64,000 nucleotides of DNA, taken from Rhodopseudomonas palustris (GTDB lineage Bacteria > Pseudomonadota > Alphaproteobacteria > Rhizobiales > Xanthobacteraceae). The DNA lies in assembly GCF_034479375.1 (NCBI RefSeq), contig NZ_CP140155.1, forward strand, positions 3,324,501-3,388,500. The letters are read 5' to 3'. Below the pieces are notes generated by a model. The model made no database searches and had not been told where the DNA came from. It saw nothing but the letters and a program-made list of their open reading frames with translations. Of this stretch, positions 26,370-35,075 are shown piece by piece (within the stretch, counting starts at the first letter, position 1; each line of letters begins with the position of its first letter). A program made the position numbers and the translations under genes.

Positions 26370-27227
26370 CTACGCCGCCTGCGCCAGCTTCGGCCGGTTC
26401 TCCAGCAGCATGATTCCCGACGCGGTGTTGGAGATCGGCAAATGATAGTTGCGGTGCAGCTCGTGGACGTCGCCCAGCAGCGCGCCGCGCATCGCGACCC
26501 AGTTCATCACCTCGACGCCCTGGCTGCCGGCAAGTTCGACCAGTTCGTGCGGGTCGATGCCGAGCAGGCTGTCGATGTCGCCGGTCATCGCGTCCATGCA
26601 GCGCCGGTCGAACGCGGTGTTGATGAAGCCGGCGCGCTCGCCTTCGAGCTGGTGCGACAGCCCGCCGGTGCCGATCACCACGACTTTCAGATCTTCCGGA
26701 TAGCTCTCGATGGCGCGGCCGATCGCCTGGCCGAGCTTGAAACACCTGCGGAGGCTCGGCAGCGGATGCTGCACGGTGTTGACCACCACCGGCACCGCCG
26801 GAATGTCGTGCGCCCTTTCGCGGAAGAACAATTCCATCGGCAGGCTGAAGGCGTGATCGACCAGCATCTCCTGGCAGGTCACCGGATCGAACTCGGATTC
26901 CACCAGCGTCTCGATGATGTGCCACGACAATCTGGTGTCGCCCCTGAACGGCGCCATCACCGGAATGCCCCAGCCTTCGTCCTCGTTGCGATAGTCCGGC
27001 GCGGCGCCGACCGCGAAGGTCGGCATCTTGTCGAGGAAGAAATTGAGGCCGTGATCGTTGTAGATCACCACCGCGGCGTCGGGCTTGACCGCGTCGAGCC
27101 AGCGATGCGTGGCGTCGAAGCCGTCGAAGAACGGCGCCCAATAGGGGTCCTTCTGCAGGCCCCTGGCCATCGCGCCGCCGATCGCGGGCACGTGCGAGGC
27201 GGCGAGGCCGCCGATGATCGTCGCCAT
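26370..27227 (-). CDS. LigB-type class III extradiol dioxygenase catalytic subunit
   Basis: 285 residues. Cuts the aromatic ring of protocatechuate, gallate or similar catechols next to two hydroxyls, using non-heme Fe(II). Family motifs: ASHVPAIGGA (about 10-19; His12), VIYNDHGLNFF (His59), VGTGGLSHQLEGE (His at about 199), consistent with the Fe-ligating His pair, Glu and catalytic His of LigB. ATG 27227 with a GGGGGAG purine tract upstream. LigA-like gene ends 13 bases upstream, giving a two-subunit enzyme. Confidence 0.88.
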   Translation of the reverse strand: MATIIGGLAASHVPAIGGAMARGLQKDPYWAPFFDGFDATHRWLDAVKPDAAVVIYNDHGLNFFLDKMPTFAVGAAPDYRNEDEGWGIPVMAPFRGDTRLSWHIIETLVESEFDPVTCQEMLVDHAFSLPMELFFRERAHDIPAVPVVVNTVQHPLPSLRRCFKLGQAIGRAIESYPEDLKVVVIGTGGLSHQLEGERAGFINTAFDRRCMDAMTGDIDSLLGIDPHELVELAGSQGVEVMNWVAMRGALLGDVHELHRNYHLPISNTASGIMLLENRPKLAQAA

Positions 27228-27240
27228 GAGCGCTCCCCCT

Positions 27241-27615
27241 TCACGAATCTCTGGCGGCCAGAAGCTTGGCCTTGAACTGTTCGACGCTCATGCCGGTCTG
27301 CAGCGCGCCGATGTCCTGCATGTTGAGGCCGAGGATGCCGGCGAATTTGGCGAGGTAGTAGGCATTGCCGCCCTCGGCGAGCAGCTTCAGCAGGTCGCGC
27401 TTCAGGATCGCGTCGGTCTGCGCCGCGGTGAGGCCGTAGCGGGCGCAATAGGCGGCTTCGTCCGCGACGAACTCGGCGCGGGCGGCGGCGGAATTGAAGG
27501 AGAAGCACATCTTGTTGAGGGCGTAGCCCTTCTGCGCCGCCTCCGGGCCGAAGATCGGCGTCCCGAAGATTTCGCGCTTGGCGCCGATGCGTTCGCGCGC
27601 CACAGCCTGATTCAT
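27241..27615 (-). CDS. LigA-type extradiol dioxygenase small subunit
   Basis: 124 residues. Helical alpha subunit of protocatechuate 4,5-dioxygenase type, which covers the active site of the beta subunit. Recognised by FNSAAARAEFVADEAAYCARYGL and NAYYLAKFAGILG (about 82-94). ATG 27615 with AGGAGG nine bases upstream. First gene of ligA-ligB-P450. Substrate uncertain: protocatechuate or gallate are the usual ones. No adjacent regulator or downstream meta-pathway genes are seen. Confidence 0.88.
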   Translation of the reverse strand: MNQAVARERIGAKREIFGTPIFGPEAAQKGYALNKMCFSFNSAAARAEFVADEAAYCARYGLTAAQTDAILKRDLLKLLAEGGNAYYLAKFAGILGLNMQDIGALQTGMSVEQFKAKLLAARDS

Positions 27616-27733
27616 GGCCGTCCCCTCCTGATCGTTTCCGATCGCGGCCGTGCGGCCGCGTTTCGCGAACGATATGCGGAGGCGGGAACCCGGGATTGAG
27701 CTGGATCAAATCAGCGGCGGGCCGCCGGCGCAG

Positions 27734-28396
27734 TCACGCGCGGGAGCGGCCGCGCCACCAGGCTCGGATGCGCTGCAGCATGGTGGGTTGCGCATCGCCC
27801 GGCTGCTCCAGCGCCAGCGACGGTGAAACGGTCAGCTCGGCGACCGGTTCGTCATCGGCCGGCGGCGCGGGATGGGGTGCCGGCGCGGGCGGCGACGACA
27901 CGGTCCGCGCCGCGGAGTCGAGCACCAGCGGCCCGACATGGGCCAGAAACGCCTTTTCGTAGCTGCGCGACAGCCGCAGGACCGCTTCGTCCAGCGGCAG
28001 CCAGTCGATCGCGCGGATGTCCTTCATCAGCGGCCGGGTCTGCACCGGCGCCGCCTCCATCCGCCAGAAATGCACCACCTTGGAGCGGCCGCCGACCTCA
28101 TAGGCGAGCGTGCCGACGAATTGGTGGACCTCGACGAGATGCCCGGTCTCCTCCACCACCTCGCGCTCGGCGGCGTCGCGCGGCGTTTCGCCGTCGTCGA
28201 GCTTGCCCTTCGGCAGCACCCAATCGCTGCGCTTGCGCATGTGGACAACGGCGAACAACGGCTCACCGCCGCGCCGCAATACAATCCCGCCCGCTGCCAG
28301 CACTGGTGCCCGCAAGGTCACATCCTCGTCCGCTGCATGAAACTGCTTGCGCAGCATATAGAACGTACCACGCCGCAGAGCGAGTGCGGCGGACAT
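27734..28396 (-). CDS. NUDIX hydrolase
   Basis: 220 residues. The NUDIX box is complete: GKLDDGE, then REVVEETGHL with the REUxEExGU core, in the N-terminal half. The C-terminal 60 residues are Pro/Ala-rich and probably disordered, ending in a Trp/Arg patch WWRGRSRA. Substrate not predictable; one mutT-like or nucleotide-sugar role is possible. Two starts are possible, ATG 28396 or ATG 28357; neither has a strong Shine-Dalgarno sequence. Divergent from the acyl-CoA ligase. Confidence 0.82.
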   Translation of the reverse strand: MSAALALRRGTFYMLRKQFHAADEDVTLRAPVLAAGGIVLRRGGEPLFAVVHMRKRSDWVLPKGKLDDGETPRDAAEREVVEETGHLVEVHQFVGTLAYEVGGRSKVVHFWRMEAAPVQTRPLMKDIRAIDWLPLDEAVLRLSRSYEKAFLAHVGPLVLDSAARTVSSPPAPAPHPAPPADDEPVAELTVSPSLALEQPGDAQPTMLQRIRAWWRGRSRA

Positions 28397-28530
28397 GCGC
28401 GTTGCGACTGGCGGCAGGCGCGTCGGGCGGATAGTCTGCCCGCGGCGGACGCAGAGCCGTCGCCGGGCTGATCGCGGACGCACCGCGGCGCCCCAAGAAA
28501 CGAAGACGAAACGACGACGAGGACACGCGC

Positions 28531-30168
28531 ATGACTTTTTGGGCCCCTTCCGGCATCGGCGGATCGCTGCGCCGCGAAACGCATTACGGTGACCGGACGA
28601 TGCTGTGCTTCGCCGACCGCCCGCCGACGCTGGCGGCGATGGTCGACGATCTGGTGACGAAATTCGGCGACCGCCCGGCGATCGTCGACGAGGACGCCAC
28701 GCTGACCTATCGCGAACTCGACGACCTCGTCCGCCGGATCGCGGCGTCGCTGGCCGGCCTCGGCGTCACGGCGGGCGACCGGGTCGCGCTGTTTCTCGGC
28801 AATTGCCGGGAATTCGTCGCCTGCGCGCTGGCCTGCAACCGGATCGGCGCGCTGCTGGTGCCGATCGGGACGCGGCAGCGCAAGGCCGAGCTGGACTTCC
28901 TGCTCGGCAACAGCGGCGCCAAGGTGCTGGTGTTCGAGGCCGAACTCGCCGCGGAGATTCCGGAGGCCGTCGACGTCCCGACGCTGACGCATCGCTTCGC
29001 CGCGCATGGCGAGGCGGACGGCGCGCGGTCGTTCGACGATCTGCTGACGGCCGCACCCGCCGACGCACCTGTTGTGGCGATGCACGAGGACGACACCGCG
29101 GTGATCCTCTACACCTCGGGCACCACTGGCAAACCGAAGGGCGCCGAGCTGACGCATCTCAGCATCCTGCATTCGGCCTACGCCTTCGCCCGCGCGCATG
29201 AACTGACCGAACGCGACCGCGGCCTGGTCGCGGTGCCGCTGTCGCATGTCACCGGCCTGGTCGGCGTCACCTACGCCACGCTCGCCGCCGGCGGCTGCGT
29301 GGTGCTGATGCGGCAGGCGTTCAAGACCGCGGACTTCCTCGCGCTGGCGAGCCGCGAGAAGATCACCTGGTCGATCCTGGTGCCGGCGATCTACACGCTG
29401 GCGGCGATGCATCCGGAGTTCGACCGCTACGATCTGTCGGCGTGGCGGATCGGCTGCTTCGGCGGCGCGCCGATGCCGGTGCCGACCATCGAGATGCTGA
29501 CGAAGCGGCTGCCGCAACTGCAACTGCGCAACGCCTATGGGGCGACCGAGACGACGTCGCCGACCACGATCATGCCGCAGGCCCATTGGCGCGATCACAT
29601 GGACAGCGTCGGCCAGCCGATCCCCTATGCGCAGGTCCGCGTCGTCGACGCCGACGATCGCGAGGTCGCACCGGGCGAGCCCGGCGAGTTGCTGATCGCG
29701 GGGCCGATGGTGGTGCCGCGCTATTGGCAGCGGGAAGATGCCAACGCCAGGGAGTTCGTCGGCGGCTACTGGCGCAGCGGCGATATCGGTTCGATCGATG
29801 CCGACGGCTTCGTCCGGGTGTTCGACCGCAAGAAGGACATGATCAACCGCGGCGGCTTCAAGATCTTCTCGGCCGAGGTCGAGAACGTGATCTGCGGCAT
29901 CGACGGCGTGCTGGAGACCGCGATCATCGGCACGCCGGATCCCGTGCTCGGCGAACGCGTCAACGCCATCGTGGTGACCAACGGGGATGCGCGGCTGAGC
30001 GAGCGCGACGTCGCCGCCTACTGCGCGGCGCGGATGTCGGACTACAAGGTGCCGGAAAGCATCATCATCCGTTCCGAGCCACTGCCGCGCAACGCCAACG
30101 GCAAGATCCAGAAGACGGTGCTGCGGGAGACGATTGCGGAGCGGGCGGCGAGCTACGCACGGGCCTAG
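28531..30168 (+). CDS. AMP-binding acyl-CoA ligase
   Basis: 545 residues of the ANL superfamily; joins an acid with CoA through an acyl-AMP. Motifs in order: YTSGTTGKPKG (about 193-203), NAYGATET (about 334), YWRSGDIG (about 413), and near the end PRNANGKIQK with the catalytic Lys (about 527). Family-wide similarity is to long-chain or aryl-acid CoA ligases. GAGGA lies seven bases before ATG 28531. It stands alone; a link to CoA-transferase or aromatic genes is speculation. Confidence 0.88.
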   Translation: MTFWAPSGIGGSLRRETHYGDRTMLCFADRPPTLAAMVDDLVTKFGDRPAIVDEDATLTYRELDDLVRRIAASLAGLGVTAGDRVALFLGNCREFVACALACNRIGALLVPIGTRQRKAELDFLLGNSGAKVLVFEAELAAEIPEAVDVPTLTHRFAAHGEADGARSFDDLLTAAPADAPVVAMHEDDTAVILYTSGTTGKPKGAELTHLSILHSAYAFARAHELTERDRGLVAVPLSHVTGLVGVTYATLAAGGCVVLMRQAFKTADFLALASREKITWSILVPAIYTLAAMHPEFDRYDLSAWRIGCFGGAPMPVPTIEMLTKRLPQLQLRNAYGATETTSPTTIMPQAHWRDHMDSVGQPIPYAQVRVVDADDREVAPGEPGELLIAGPMVVPRYWQREDANAREFVGGYWRSGDIGSIDADGFVRVFDRKKDMINRGGFKIFSAEVENVICGIDGVLETAIIGTPDPVLGERVNAIVVTNGDARLSERDVAAYCAARMSDYKVPESIIIRSEPLPRNANGKIQKTVLRETIAERAASYARA

Positions 30169-30208
30169 TCGACGCAGGTTGTGCGCACCGACTCTCACCG
30201 CCACGGAT

Positions 30209-30324
30209 CGTCATGCGCGGGCTTGACCCGCCTGCGGGGCCGTAGCCCCTTCGGCGCGGCGTAGGCCCGCGCATCCATATCTCTTGGAAAGAGGATGGAT
30301 GCCGGGTCGAGCCCGGCAATGACG
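30209..30324. repeat. GTCATGCGCGGG/CCCGGCAATGACG-type palindromic repeat
   Basis: CGTCATGCGCGGGCTTGACCCG at the start and GGATGCCGGGTCGAGCCCGGCAATGACG at the end with inner ATCCATATC / GAGGATGGAT. First of three repeats of different families that fill the 427-base gap between the ligase and modD; I see no gene or terminator besides them. Confidence 0.75.
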
Positions 30325-30371
30325 ATTGTGATTGTTACTTCGTCCGCGCGCCCACAATCACCTCCGCCTCT

Positions 30372-30456
30372 CCGTCATTGCGAGGAGCGCAGCGACGAAG
30401 CAATTCAGCACGGCACGCGCGGCCTCTGGATTGCTTCGCTGCGCTCGCAATGACGG
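30372..30456. repeat. GTCATTGCGAG...CTCGCAATGAC-type palindromic repeat
   Basis: CCGTCATTGCGAGGAGCGCAGCGACGAAGCAAT pairs with ATTGCTTCGCTGCGCTCGCAATGACGG; arms CCGTCATTGCGAG and CTCGCAATGACGG are exact complements. Same family as 39550. Confidence 0.85.
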
Positions 30457-30488
30457 CACAACACCGCCTTCGCCCAGCCGCGGCGCAA

Positions 30489-30570
30489 CCTCTCCCGCAG
30501 GCGGGAGAGGGAGCGCGCGGTGCTCGGCGCGCCCTCACCCCGGCCCTCTCCCGCAGGCGGGAGAGGGGGC
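30489..30570. repeat. Tandem CTCTCCCGCAGGCGGGAGAG hairpins
   Basis: The 20-base hairpin CTCTCCCGCAGGCGGGAGAG occurs twice (30490 and 30546) in direct orientation, both followed by GGAGCGCGC-like sequence. It belongs to the CTCTCCC family and precedes the modD stop. Confidence 0.8.
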
Positions 30571-30595
30571 GCGCTGTGCCTGGGGTCTCAACTCG

Positions 30596-31444
30596 TTACT
30601 TTGTAGCTTCCCGCCTGATCCGCACCTGCACATCGCGCGGCTTCGCCATGTAGGGCGCCGATGTCACCAACACCTGCGCGCCGGCCTGCGCGTAGTTCGC
30701 GGCGTTGGCGGCGTTGACGCCGCCGGCGGCGGCGATCACCGGGCGCAGCGGCGTCTCGGCGAGCCGCGCGACCAGCGCCGCGACATCGGCGGGCGCGAAT
30801 TTCTCGAGCTGCAGCACGTCGAAGCCGGCCACCGCCGCAGCCAGCGCCGCGTCGATCGAGGACACTTCGGTGACCAGCTTCTTTTCCGGCACGGCGGAGC
30901 GCAGCCGCGCCACGGTGGCGCCCAGCGGCTCGTCGAGAAAGTCGCGATGTTCGGCGAACACCAGGATGGTTTCCGACAGGCCGAGCCGGTGCATGCCGGC
31001 GCCCCCGGCCTTCACCGCGGCGACCGCGAAGCGCTTGGTGCCGGGCGTGTTCTTGCGGGTGCAGGCGACGGCGATCGACGGCGACACCGCGCGCGCGGCC
31101 TCGACGATCTCGCGGGTGGCGGTCGCAACGCCGGACCAGATCTCGATCAGCGTCTGCGCCACCTTCCAGCCGCGCAGCAGGCCGGACGCCGCGCCGCGCG
31201 CAATCAGGATCGGCGCGCCGGGCGCGAGCCGGTCTCCGGACGCGGCGATCTGTTCGACCTCGCAGCCGCACAGACGCAGGATCGCCGCCGCATCCTCGGC
31301 CAGCGCCAGCACCATCGGGTCGCGCGCGGTGAACTCCATCACCCCGGCTTCTGCGCCGATGCCGAGCGACTCGGTGGTGAGGTCGCCATGCGGGACGTCG
31401 TCGTCGAGCAGGCGCTCCAGTTCGGTGGTGGTGGCCGCGGGCAT
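30596..31444 (-). CDS. modD: ModD, quinolinate phosphoribosyltransferase-like molybdenum protein
   Basis: 282 residues, similar to NadC but of the ModD family encoded with molybdate uptake genes; the exact reaction is not established. Recognisable: DVPHGDLTTESLG (17-29), RGAASGLLRGWKVAQTL, the phosphate-binding TRKNTPGTKRF, then GGAGMHRLGLSETI. ATG 31444. Divergent from a DUF2478 gene across 235 bases holding a candidate Mo-box, so it is probably expressed under molybdenum limitation. modABC transporter genes are not in the window. Confidence 0.85.
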   Translation of the reverse strand: MPAATTTELERLLDDDVPHGDLTTESLGIGAEAGVMEFTARDPMVLALAEDAAAILRLCGCEVEQIAASGDRLAPGAPILIARGAASGLLRGWKVAQTLIEIWSGVATATREIVEAARAVSPSIAVACTRKNTPGTKRFAVAAVKAGGAGMHRLGLSETILVFAEHRDFLDEPLGATVARLRSAVPEKKLVTEVSSIDAALAAAVAGFDVLQLEKFAPADVAALVARLAETPLRPVIAAAGGVNAANAANYAQAGAQVLVTSAPYMAKPRDVQVRIRREATK

Positions 31445-31498
31445 CGGGTCATCCTTCAGGCGGGCAATGGAGGGGTCAGGACCATTCCCGGTCGCGAC

Positions 31499-31522
31499 CG
31501 TTGTGTCTATGATTATACAACG
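31499..31522. promoter_or_regulatory. Candidate Mo-box (ModE operator)
   Basis: CGTTGTGT (31499-31506), eight bases, ATACAACG (31515-31522): inverted half-sites matching seven of eight, in the same geometry (CGTTATAT-N8-ACATAACG) as the E. coli modA operator. It lies between divergent modD and DUF2478, so one ModE dimer could silence both when molybdate is plentiful. Confidence 0.6.
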
Positions 31523-31679
31523 CTGTCGGGTTTGCGACGGCGGTATCATGTCGCTCCACGGCGAATAAACCCGTCGGATCAACGTGCTGGCCGCTCCCCC
31601 GATGGTCGGAACGTCCGGCATGGAGATTGCTGATCTGCTATCAGCGGCGACCCGCCCCGCCGACCGAAGGACGCAGGCC

Positions 31680-32303
31680 ATGACCGAGACCCCGCCCGAG
31701 GCAGACTCCCCGCGCATCGCCGCGATCGTCTATCGCGCCGAGGACGACGTCGACGGCCTGCTGGCGGCGTTCGCGTTCGACCGGCTGCGCGCCGGCGACC
31801 GGCTCGGCGGCGTGGTGCAGCGGAACGTCAAGGACGCGTCCGGCCGCAGGACCGACATGCAACTGATCGACCTGATGACCGGGCAGGCGATCGGCATCTC
31901 GCAGACGCTCGGCGGCGGCGCCGGATCGTGCAAGCTCGACGCCGCCGGGCTCGCGGAGTCGGCGCAGGCGGTGAGCCGCGCCGTCGCGGCCGAGGTCGCG
32001 CTCGTCGTCATCAACAAATTCTCCAAACAGGAGGCCACCGGCCACGGGCTGCGCAGCGAGTTCGCCGAGGCGATCGTCGCCGGGCGGCCGCTGCTGACCG
32101 CGGTGCCGGAGAAATGCGCCGAGGCCTGGCGCGACTTCATCGGCGATGGTGGCGCCGAACTGCCGTGCACGCGCGCCGCCGTCGAGGCGTGGTGGCGCGA
32201 GGCGAGTTCGGAGCGCACCGCAGCGCTCTGCGCGCAGGGCCGAACCGGCACCACCGACCGGCAGCCCGACGACCGTGACTGGCTGTGGCGAACGATCTGC
32301 TGA
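31680..32303 (+). CDS. DUF2478 protein linked to molybdenum/nitrogenase genes
   Basis: 207 residues. Matches DUF2478 by memory of its conserved features: GGGAGSCKLDAAGLA (residues 77-91) and VVINKFSKQEATGHGLRSEF (about 117-136), the latter resembling the second nucleotide-binding strand of P-loop proteins, although no P-loop is preserved at the start (YRAEDDVDGLL). Function unknown; the family is usually beside mod or nitrogenase genes. ATG 31680 has AAGGA nine bases upstream. Followed 12 bases later by the nitrogenase-associated gene, so they form an operon. Confidence 0.78.
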   Translation: MTETPPEADSPRIAAIVYRAEDDVDGLLAAFAFDRLRAGDRLGGVVQRNVKDASGRRTDMQLIDLMTGQAIGISQTLGGGAGSCKLDAAGLAESAQAVSRAVAAEVALVVINKFSKQEATGHGLRSEFAEAIVAGRPLLTAVPEKCAEAWRDFIGDGGAELPCTRAAVEAWWREASSERTAALCAQGRTGTTDRQPDDRDWLWRTIC

Positions 32304-32315
32304 GGGAGCGAGCAA

Positions 32316-32708
32316 ATGGCTGTTCTGGTGTTCTACGAAAAGCCCGGTTGCGTCGGCAACGCGTTGCAGAAGGCGTTGCTGGTCGCGTCGGGCCACGAGC
32401 TCGATGTGCGCAATCTGCTGAGCGAGACCTGGACGCCGGAGACGCTGCGGCCGTTCTTCGGCAGCAAGCCGCTGGCTGAATGGTTCAACGCGTCGTCGCC
32501 GAAAGTGAAAGCCGGCGCGATCGACTTTGCTGCACTGACGGAGGAGTCGGCGCTGGCGCTGATGATCGCCGACCCGCTGCTGATCCGCCGGCCGCTGCTG
32601 CAGGCCGGCGACCGCCGCGAGTCCGGCTTCGATCAGCCGACCGTCGACGCCTGGATCGGCCTCAAACACACCGACATTCCGGTGACCGATCGCTGCGCAA
32701 TGGAGTAG
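32316..32708 (+). CDS. Nitrogenase-associated ArsC/Spx-like protein
   Basis: 130 residues, matching the nitrogenase-associated protein family (TIGR01616) of ArsC/thioredoxin fold. VFYEKPGCVGNALQKALL (5-22) holds the single Cys12 at the position of the ArsC catalytic cysteine; LIRRPLLQAGDRRESGFD (92-109) is the conserved second part. Its role is not known; it accompanies nitrogenase or molybdenum genes in alphaproteobacteria. AGGGAG lies eight bases before ATG 32316. Confidence 0.83.
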   Translation: MAVLVFYEKPGCVGNALQKALLVASGHELDVRNLLSETWTPETLRPFFGSKPLAEWFNASSPKVKAGAIDFAALTEESALALMIADPLLIRRPLLQAGDRRESGFDQPTVDAWIGLKHTDIPVTDRCAME

Positions 32709-32726
32709 TTCGCGGCGGGCCTACCG

Positions 32727-33341
32727 TTATTTCGGCTTCCAGCCGATCAGGTCGATCAGCGCCGACATCCCGACATGGCCGCTGCCTTCGGCGATTTCGC
32801 TGTCGTGCTCGCGGATGCTGAGATTGTCGAAATCGCCGAATGCGACTTCGAGCAGTTCGTGGGTGTAGAGATTGTCGGCGCGGCTCGGGCCGCCGGTCTT
32901 GTAGATCAGTTGCTTCGGCCGATAGCCCTCGATCAGCAGCAACCCGCCCGGCTTCAGCGCGTCGCGGATCGCCTGGAAGATTCGCGGGCGCTGCTCTGCC
33001 TCGACGAACTGGAAGAAGATCCCGGCGATCATATCGAAGCCGCCCGGCCAGTCCCAGCTCAGCAGATCGGCGGTCTGCGTCTCGATCGTGACGCCGCGCT
33101 CGGCGGCGAGCCGTTGCGCCTTGCCCTGCGCGGCCGGCGAGAAGTCGACCGACAGCACCGACAATCCGCACTCCGCCAGGAACACGCCGTTGCGGCCCTC
33201 GCCGTCGGCGATCGACAGCGCCCGCCCCTGCTTCGGCAGGATGTCCCGGCACGACGCCAGAAACGCGTTCGGCGCGGTGCCGAACACATAGTCCTCGACC
33301 GCGAACCGGCCTTCCCAGCGGTTGAATTCGTCCGATGCCAT
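32727..33341 (-). CDS. Class I SAM-dependent methyltransferase, TehB-like
   Basis: 204 residues with a Rossmann methyltransferase fold. FNRWEGRFAVEDYVFGTAPNAFLA at the start (quoted in two halves: WEGRFAVEDYVFG, TAPNAFLA) is typical of TehB-like proteins; motif I is LSIADGEGRNGVFL, followed by VLSVDFSPAA. ATG 33341 chosen; the reading frame stays open 180 bases upstream but that part is in the sqr leader. Converges with the nitrogenase-associated gene (18 bases). Substrate unknown. Confidence 0.78.
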   Translation of the reverse strand: MASDEFNRWEGRFAVEDYVFGTAPNAFLASCRDILPKQGRALSIADGEGRNGVFLAECGLSVLSVDFSPAAQGKAQRLAAERGVTIETQTADLLSWDWPGGFDMIAGIFFQFVEAEQRPRIFQAIRDALKPGGLLLIEGYRPKQLIYKTGGPSRADNLYTHELLEVAFGDFDNLSIREHDSEIAEGSGHVGMSALIDLIGWKPK

Positions 33342-33535
33342 CAGCGTCCCGACTTTCCCATCACGCAAGCACGCAGCGCAGGCTAGGCCGCGCCGGCGGT
33401 CCGGCGCAATCCCCGATCCGTCGATGGCAGCCATCGGACGCGGCCGCGGTGACATCGTCACAGACGCTTTGGCGCGGCCATGCGAGCAACCGGGCGCAGA
33501 GGCGGAGGCCGCCGACGCCAATGGGAATGCCAGGG

Positions 33536-34666
33536 ATGACCAACATCACCATCATCGGTTCGGGCTTCGCGGCGCTCACCGCGGCCCGCGCGCTGCGCAA
33601 GCGCAAGGTCGATGCGACGATCACGATGATCTCGCCGCGGCGCGAGCTGCATTTCCTGCCGAGCACGATCTGGATTCCGGCCGGCATCCGCAGCGGCGCG
33701 CGGCTGAGAGTGCCGCTGGCGCATTTCTTCCAAAAGCACCGGATCGATTTCGTCGAGGGCTCGGTGACGGGACTGAAGGACGGCGGCCGCGTCGTCGAGA
33801 CCGATCGTGGCGACTATGCGAACGATCATCTGATCGTCGCCAGCGGCGCCCGCTTCATCCGCAAGCTGCCCGGCATCGAGCATGCGCTGATCCCGTGCGA
33901 GGGCATCGCGGTCGGCGAGGAGATCGGCCGGCGGCTCGACGCGATGAAGGGCGGCACCATCGCGGTCGGCTTCGCCACCAATCCGGACGAGCCCGGCGCG
34001 ATGCGCGGCGGGCCGATGTTCGAGTTCCTGTTCATCATCGACACGCTGCTGCGCCAGCGCGGCAAGCGGCCGGGGTTCCAGATCGTGTTCTTCAGCCCAG
34101 CGGCACGGCCGGGCGCGCGGCTCGGCGAACGCGCCGTCGACGGCCTGCTGCGGGAGATGAAGGATCGCGGCATCGCCACGCAGCTCGGCCGCAAGATCCT
34201 GCGCATCGAGGAGCGAAAGGTCGTGCTCGACGGCGGCGGCGAGATCGACGCCGATCTGATCCTGTTCATGCCGGGCCTGACCGGCCCGGCATGGCTGGCG
34301 AATACCGAACTGCCGCTGTCGCCGGGCGGCATGATCAAGGCCGACGAATGCTGCCGCGTCGAGGGGCTGCCGAACGTCTGGGTGGCCGGCGACGCCGGGT
34401 CGTTCCCCGGCCCGGACTGGATGCCCAAGCAGGCGCATCAGGCCGACCTGCAGGCGCTCGCGGTGGCGGCGAACATCGCCGCGGTCGAGACCGGCGCCGA
34501 GCCCGCCACGCGGTTCAAGCCGGAGCTGGTGTGCATCGTCGACACGCTGGATTCCGGCATGCTGGTGTTCCGCAACGAGAAGTTCAATTTCGTCGGGCCG
34601 AAGATGAAGCTGTTCCACTGGCTGAAGCGGCTGTTCGAACGGCATTATCTGACGACGTTCCGCTGA
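33536..34666 (+). CDS. Sulfide:quinone oxidoreductase-like flavoprotein
   Basis: 376 residues. FAD-dependent enzyme oxidising sulfide and reducing quinone at the membrane. FAD site ITIIGSGFAALTAARALRK (4-22), IVASGARF (100-107), and the second dinucleotide motif VWVAGDAGSFPGPDW (281-295) are present. Cys121 (IPCEGI) and Cys333 (ELVCIVD) are candidates for the redox-active cysteines of SQR. Of three nearby ATGs, 33536 fits the family start. Rhodanese begins 19 bases later, and an SqrR/BigR-like repressor converges from downstream, strongly supporting sulfide detoxification. Confidence 0.85.
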   Translation: MTNITIIGSGFAALTAARALRKRKVDATITMISPRRELHFLPSTIWIPAGIRSGARLRVPLAHFFQKHRIDFVEGSVTGLKDGGRVVETDRGDYANDHLIVASGARFIRKLPGIEHALIPCEGIAVGEEIGRRLDAMKGGTIAVGFATNPDEPGAMRGGPMFEFLFIIDTLLRQRGKRPGFQIVFFSPAARPGARLGERAVDGLLREMKDRGIATQLGRKILRIEERKVVLDGGGEIDADLILFMPGLTGPAWLANTELPLSPGGMIKADECCRVEGLPNVWVAGDAGSFPGPDWMPKQAHQADLQALAVAANIAAVETGAEPATRFKPELVCIVDTLDSGMLVFRNEKFNFVGPKMKLFHWLKRLFERHYLTTFR

Positions 34667-34685
34667 TGCAGCCCGCCGGGAGCCG

Positions 34686-35057
34686 ATGATGGGTGTGAAA
34701 ACGATATCGCCGATCGAGGCGCAGCGGTTGCTGGACGCCGGCGCGGTGCTGGTCGATGTCCGCGAGCGCCACGAGATCGAGCGCGAGCGCATCGACGGCG
34801 CGATCGAACTGCCGCTGACCGGCTTCAGGCACGGCGACCTGCACGACGCGCGCGGCCGCAAGGCGATCTTCTTCTGCCATTCCGGCGGCCGGACGCGGAT
34901 GTATGCCGGCCAGATCGCCGCCAAGGCTAACGGAATCTGCGAGCCCTATGTGCTGGGCGGCGGCATTCTGGCGTGGCGCAAGGCCGGCTTCGACACCGTC
35001 AAAGGCCCGCAACCGCCGGGCCTGTTCAAGCGCCTGTTCGGCGGCAACACCGACTGA
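34686..35057 (+). CDS. Single-domain rhodanese
   Basis: 123 residues. One rhodanese domain: LVDVRERHEIERERIDGA and active-site loop CHSGGRT, Cys64 being the persulfide carrier; it moves sulfane sulfur to an acceptor such as thiol, sulfite or cyanide. C-terminal PPGLFKRLFGG is hydrophobic-basic and may touch the membrane near SQR. Transcribed with the SQR-like gene (19-base gap). Starts MM at 34686; 34689 is also possible. Confidence 0.9.
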   Translation: MMGVKTISPIEAQRLLDAGAVLVDVRERHEIERERIDGAIELPLTGFRHGDLHDARGRKAIFFCHSGGRTRMYAGQIAAKANGICEPYVLGGGILAWRKAGFDTVKGPQPPGLFKRLFGGNTD

Positions 35058-35075
35058 TCGTCACCGCGATCCGGA

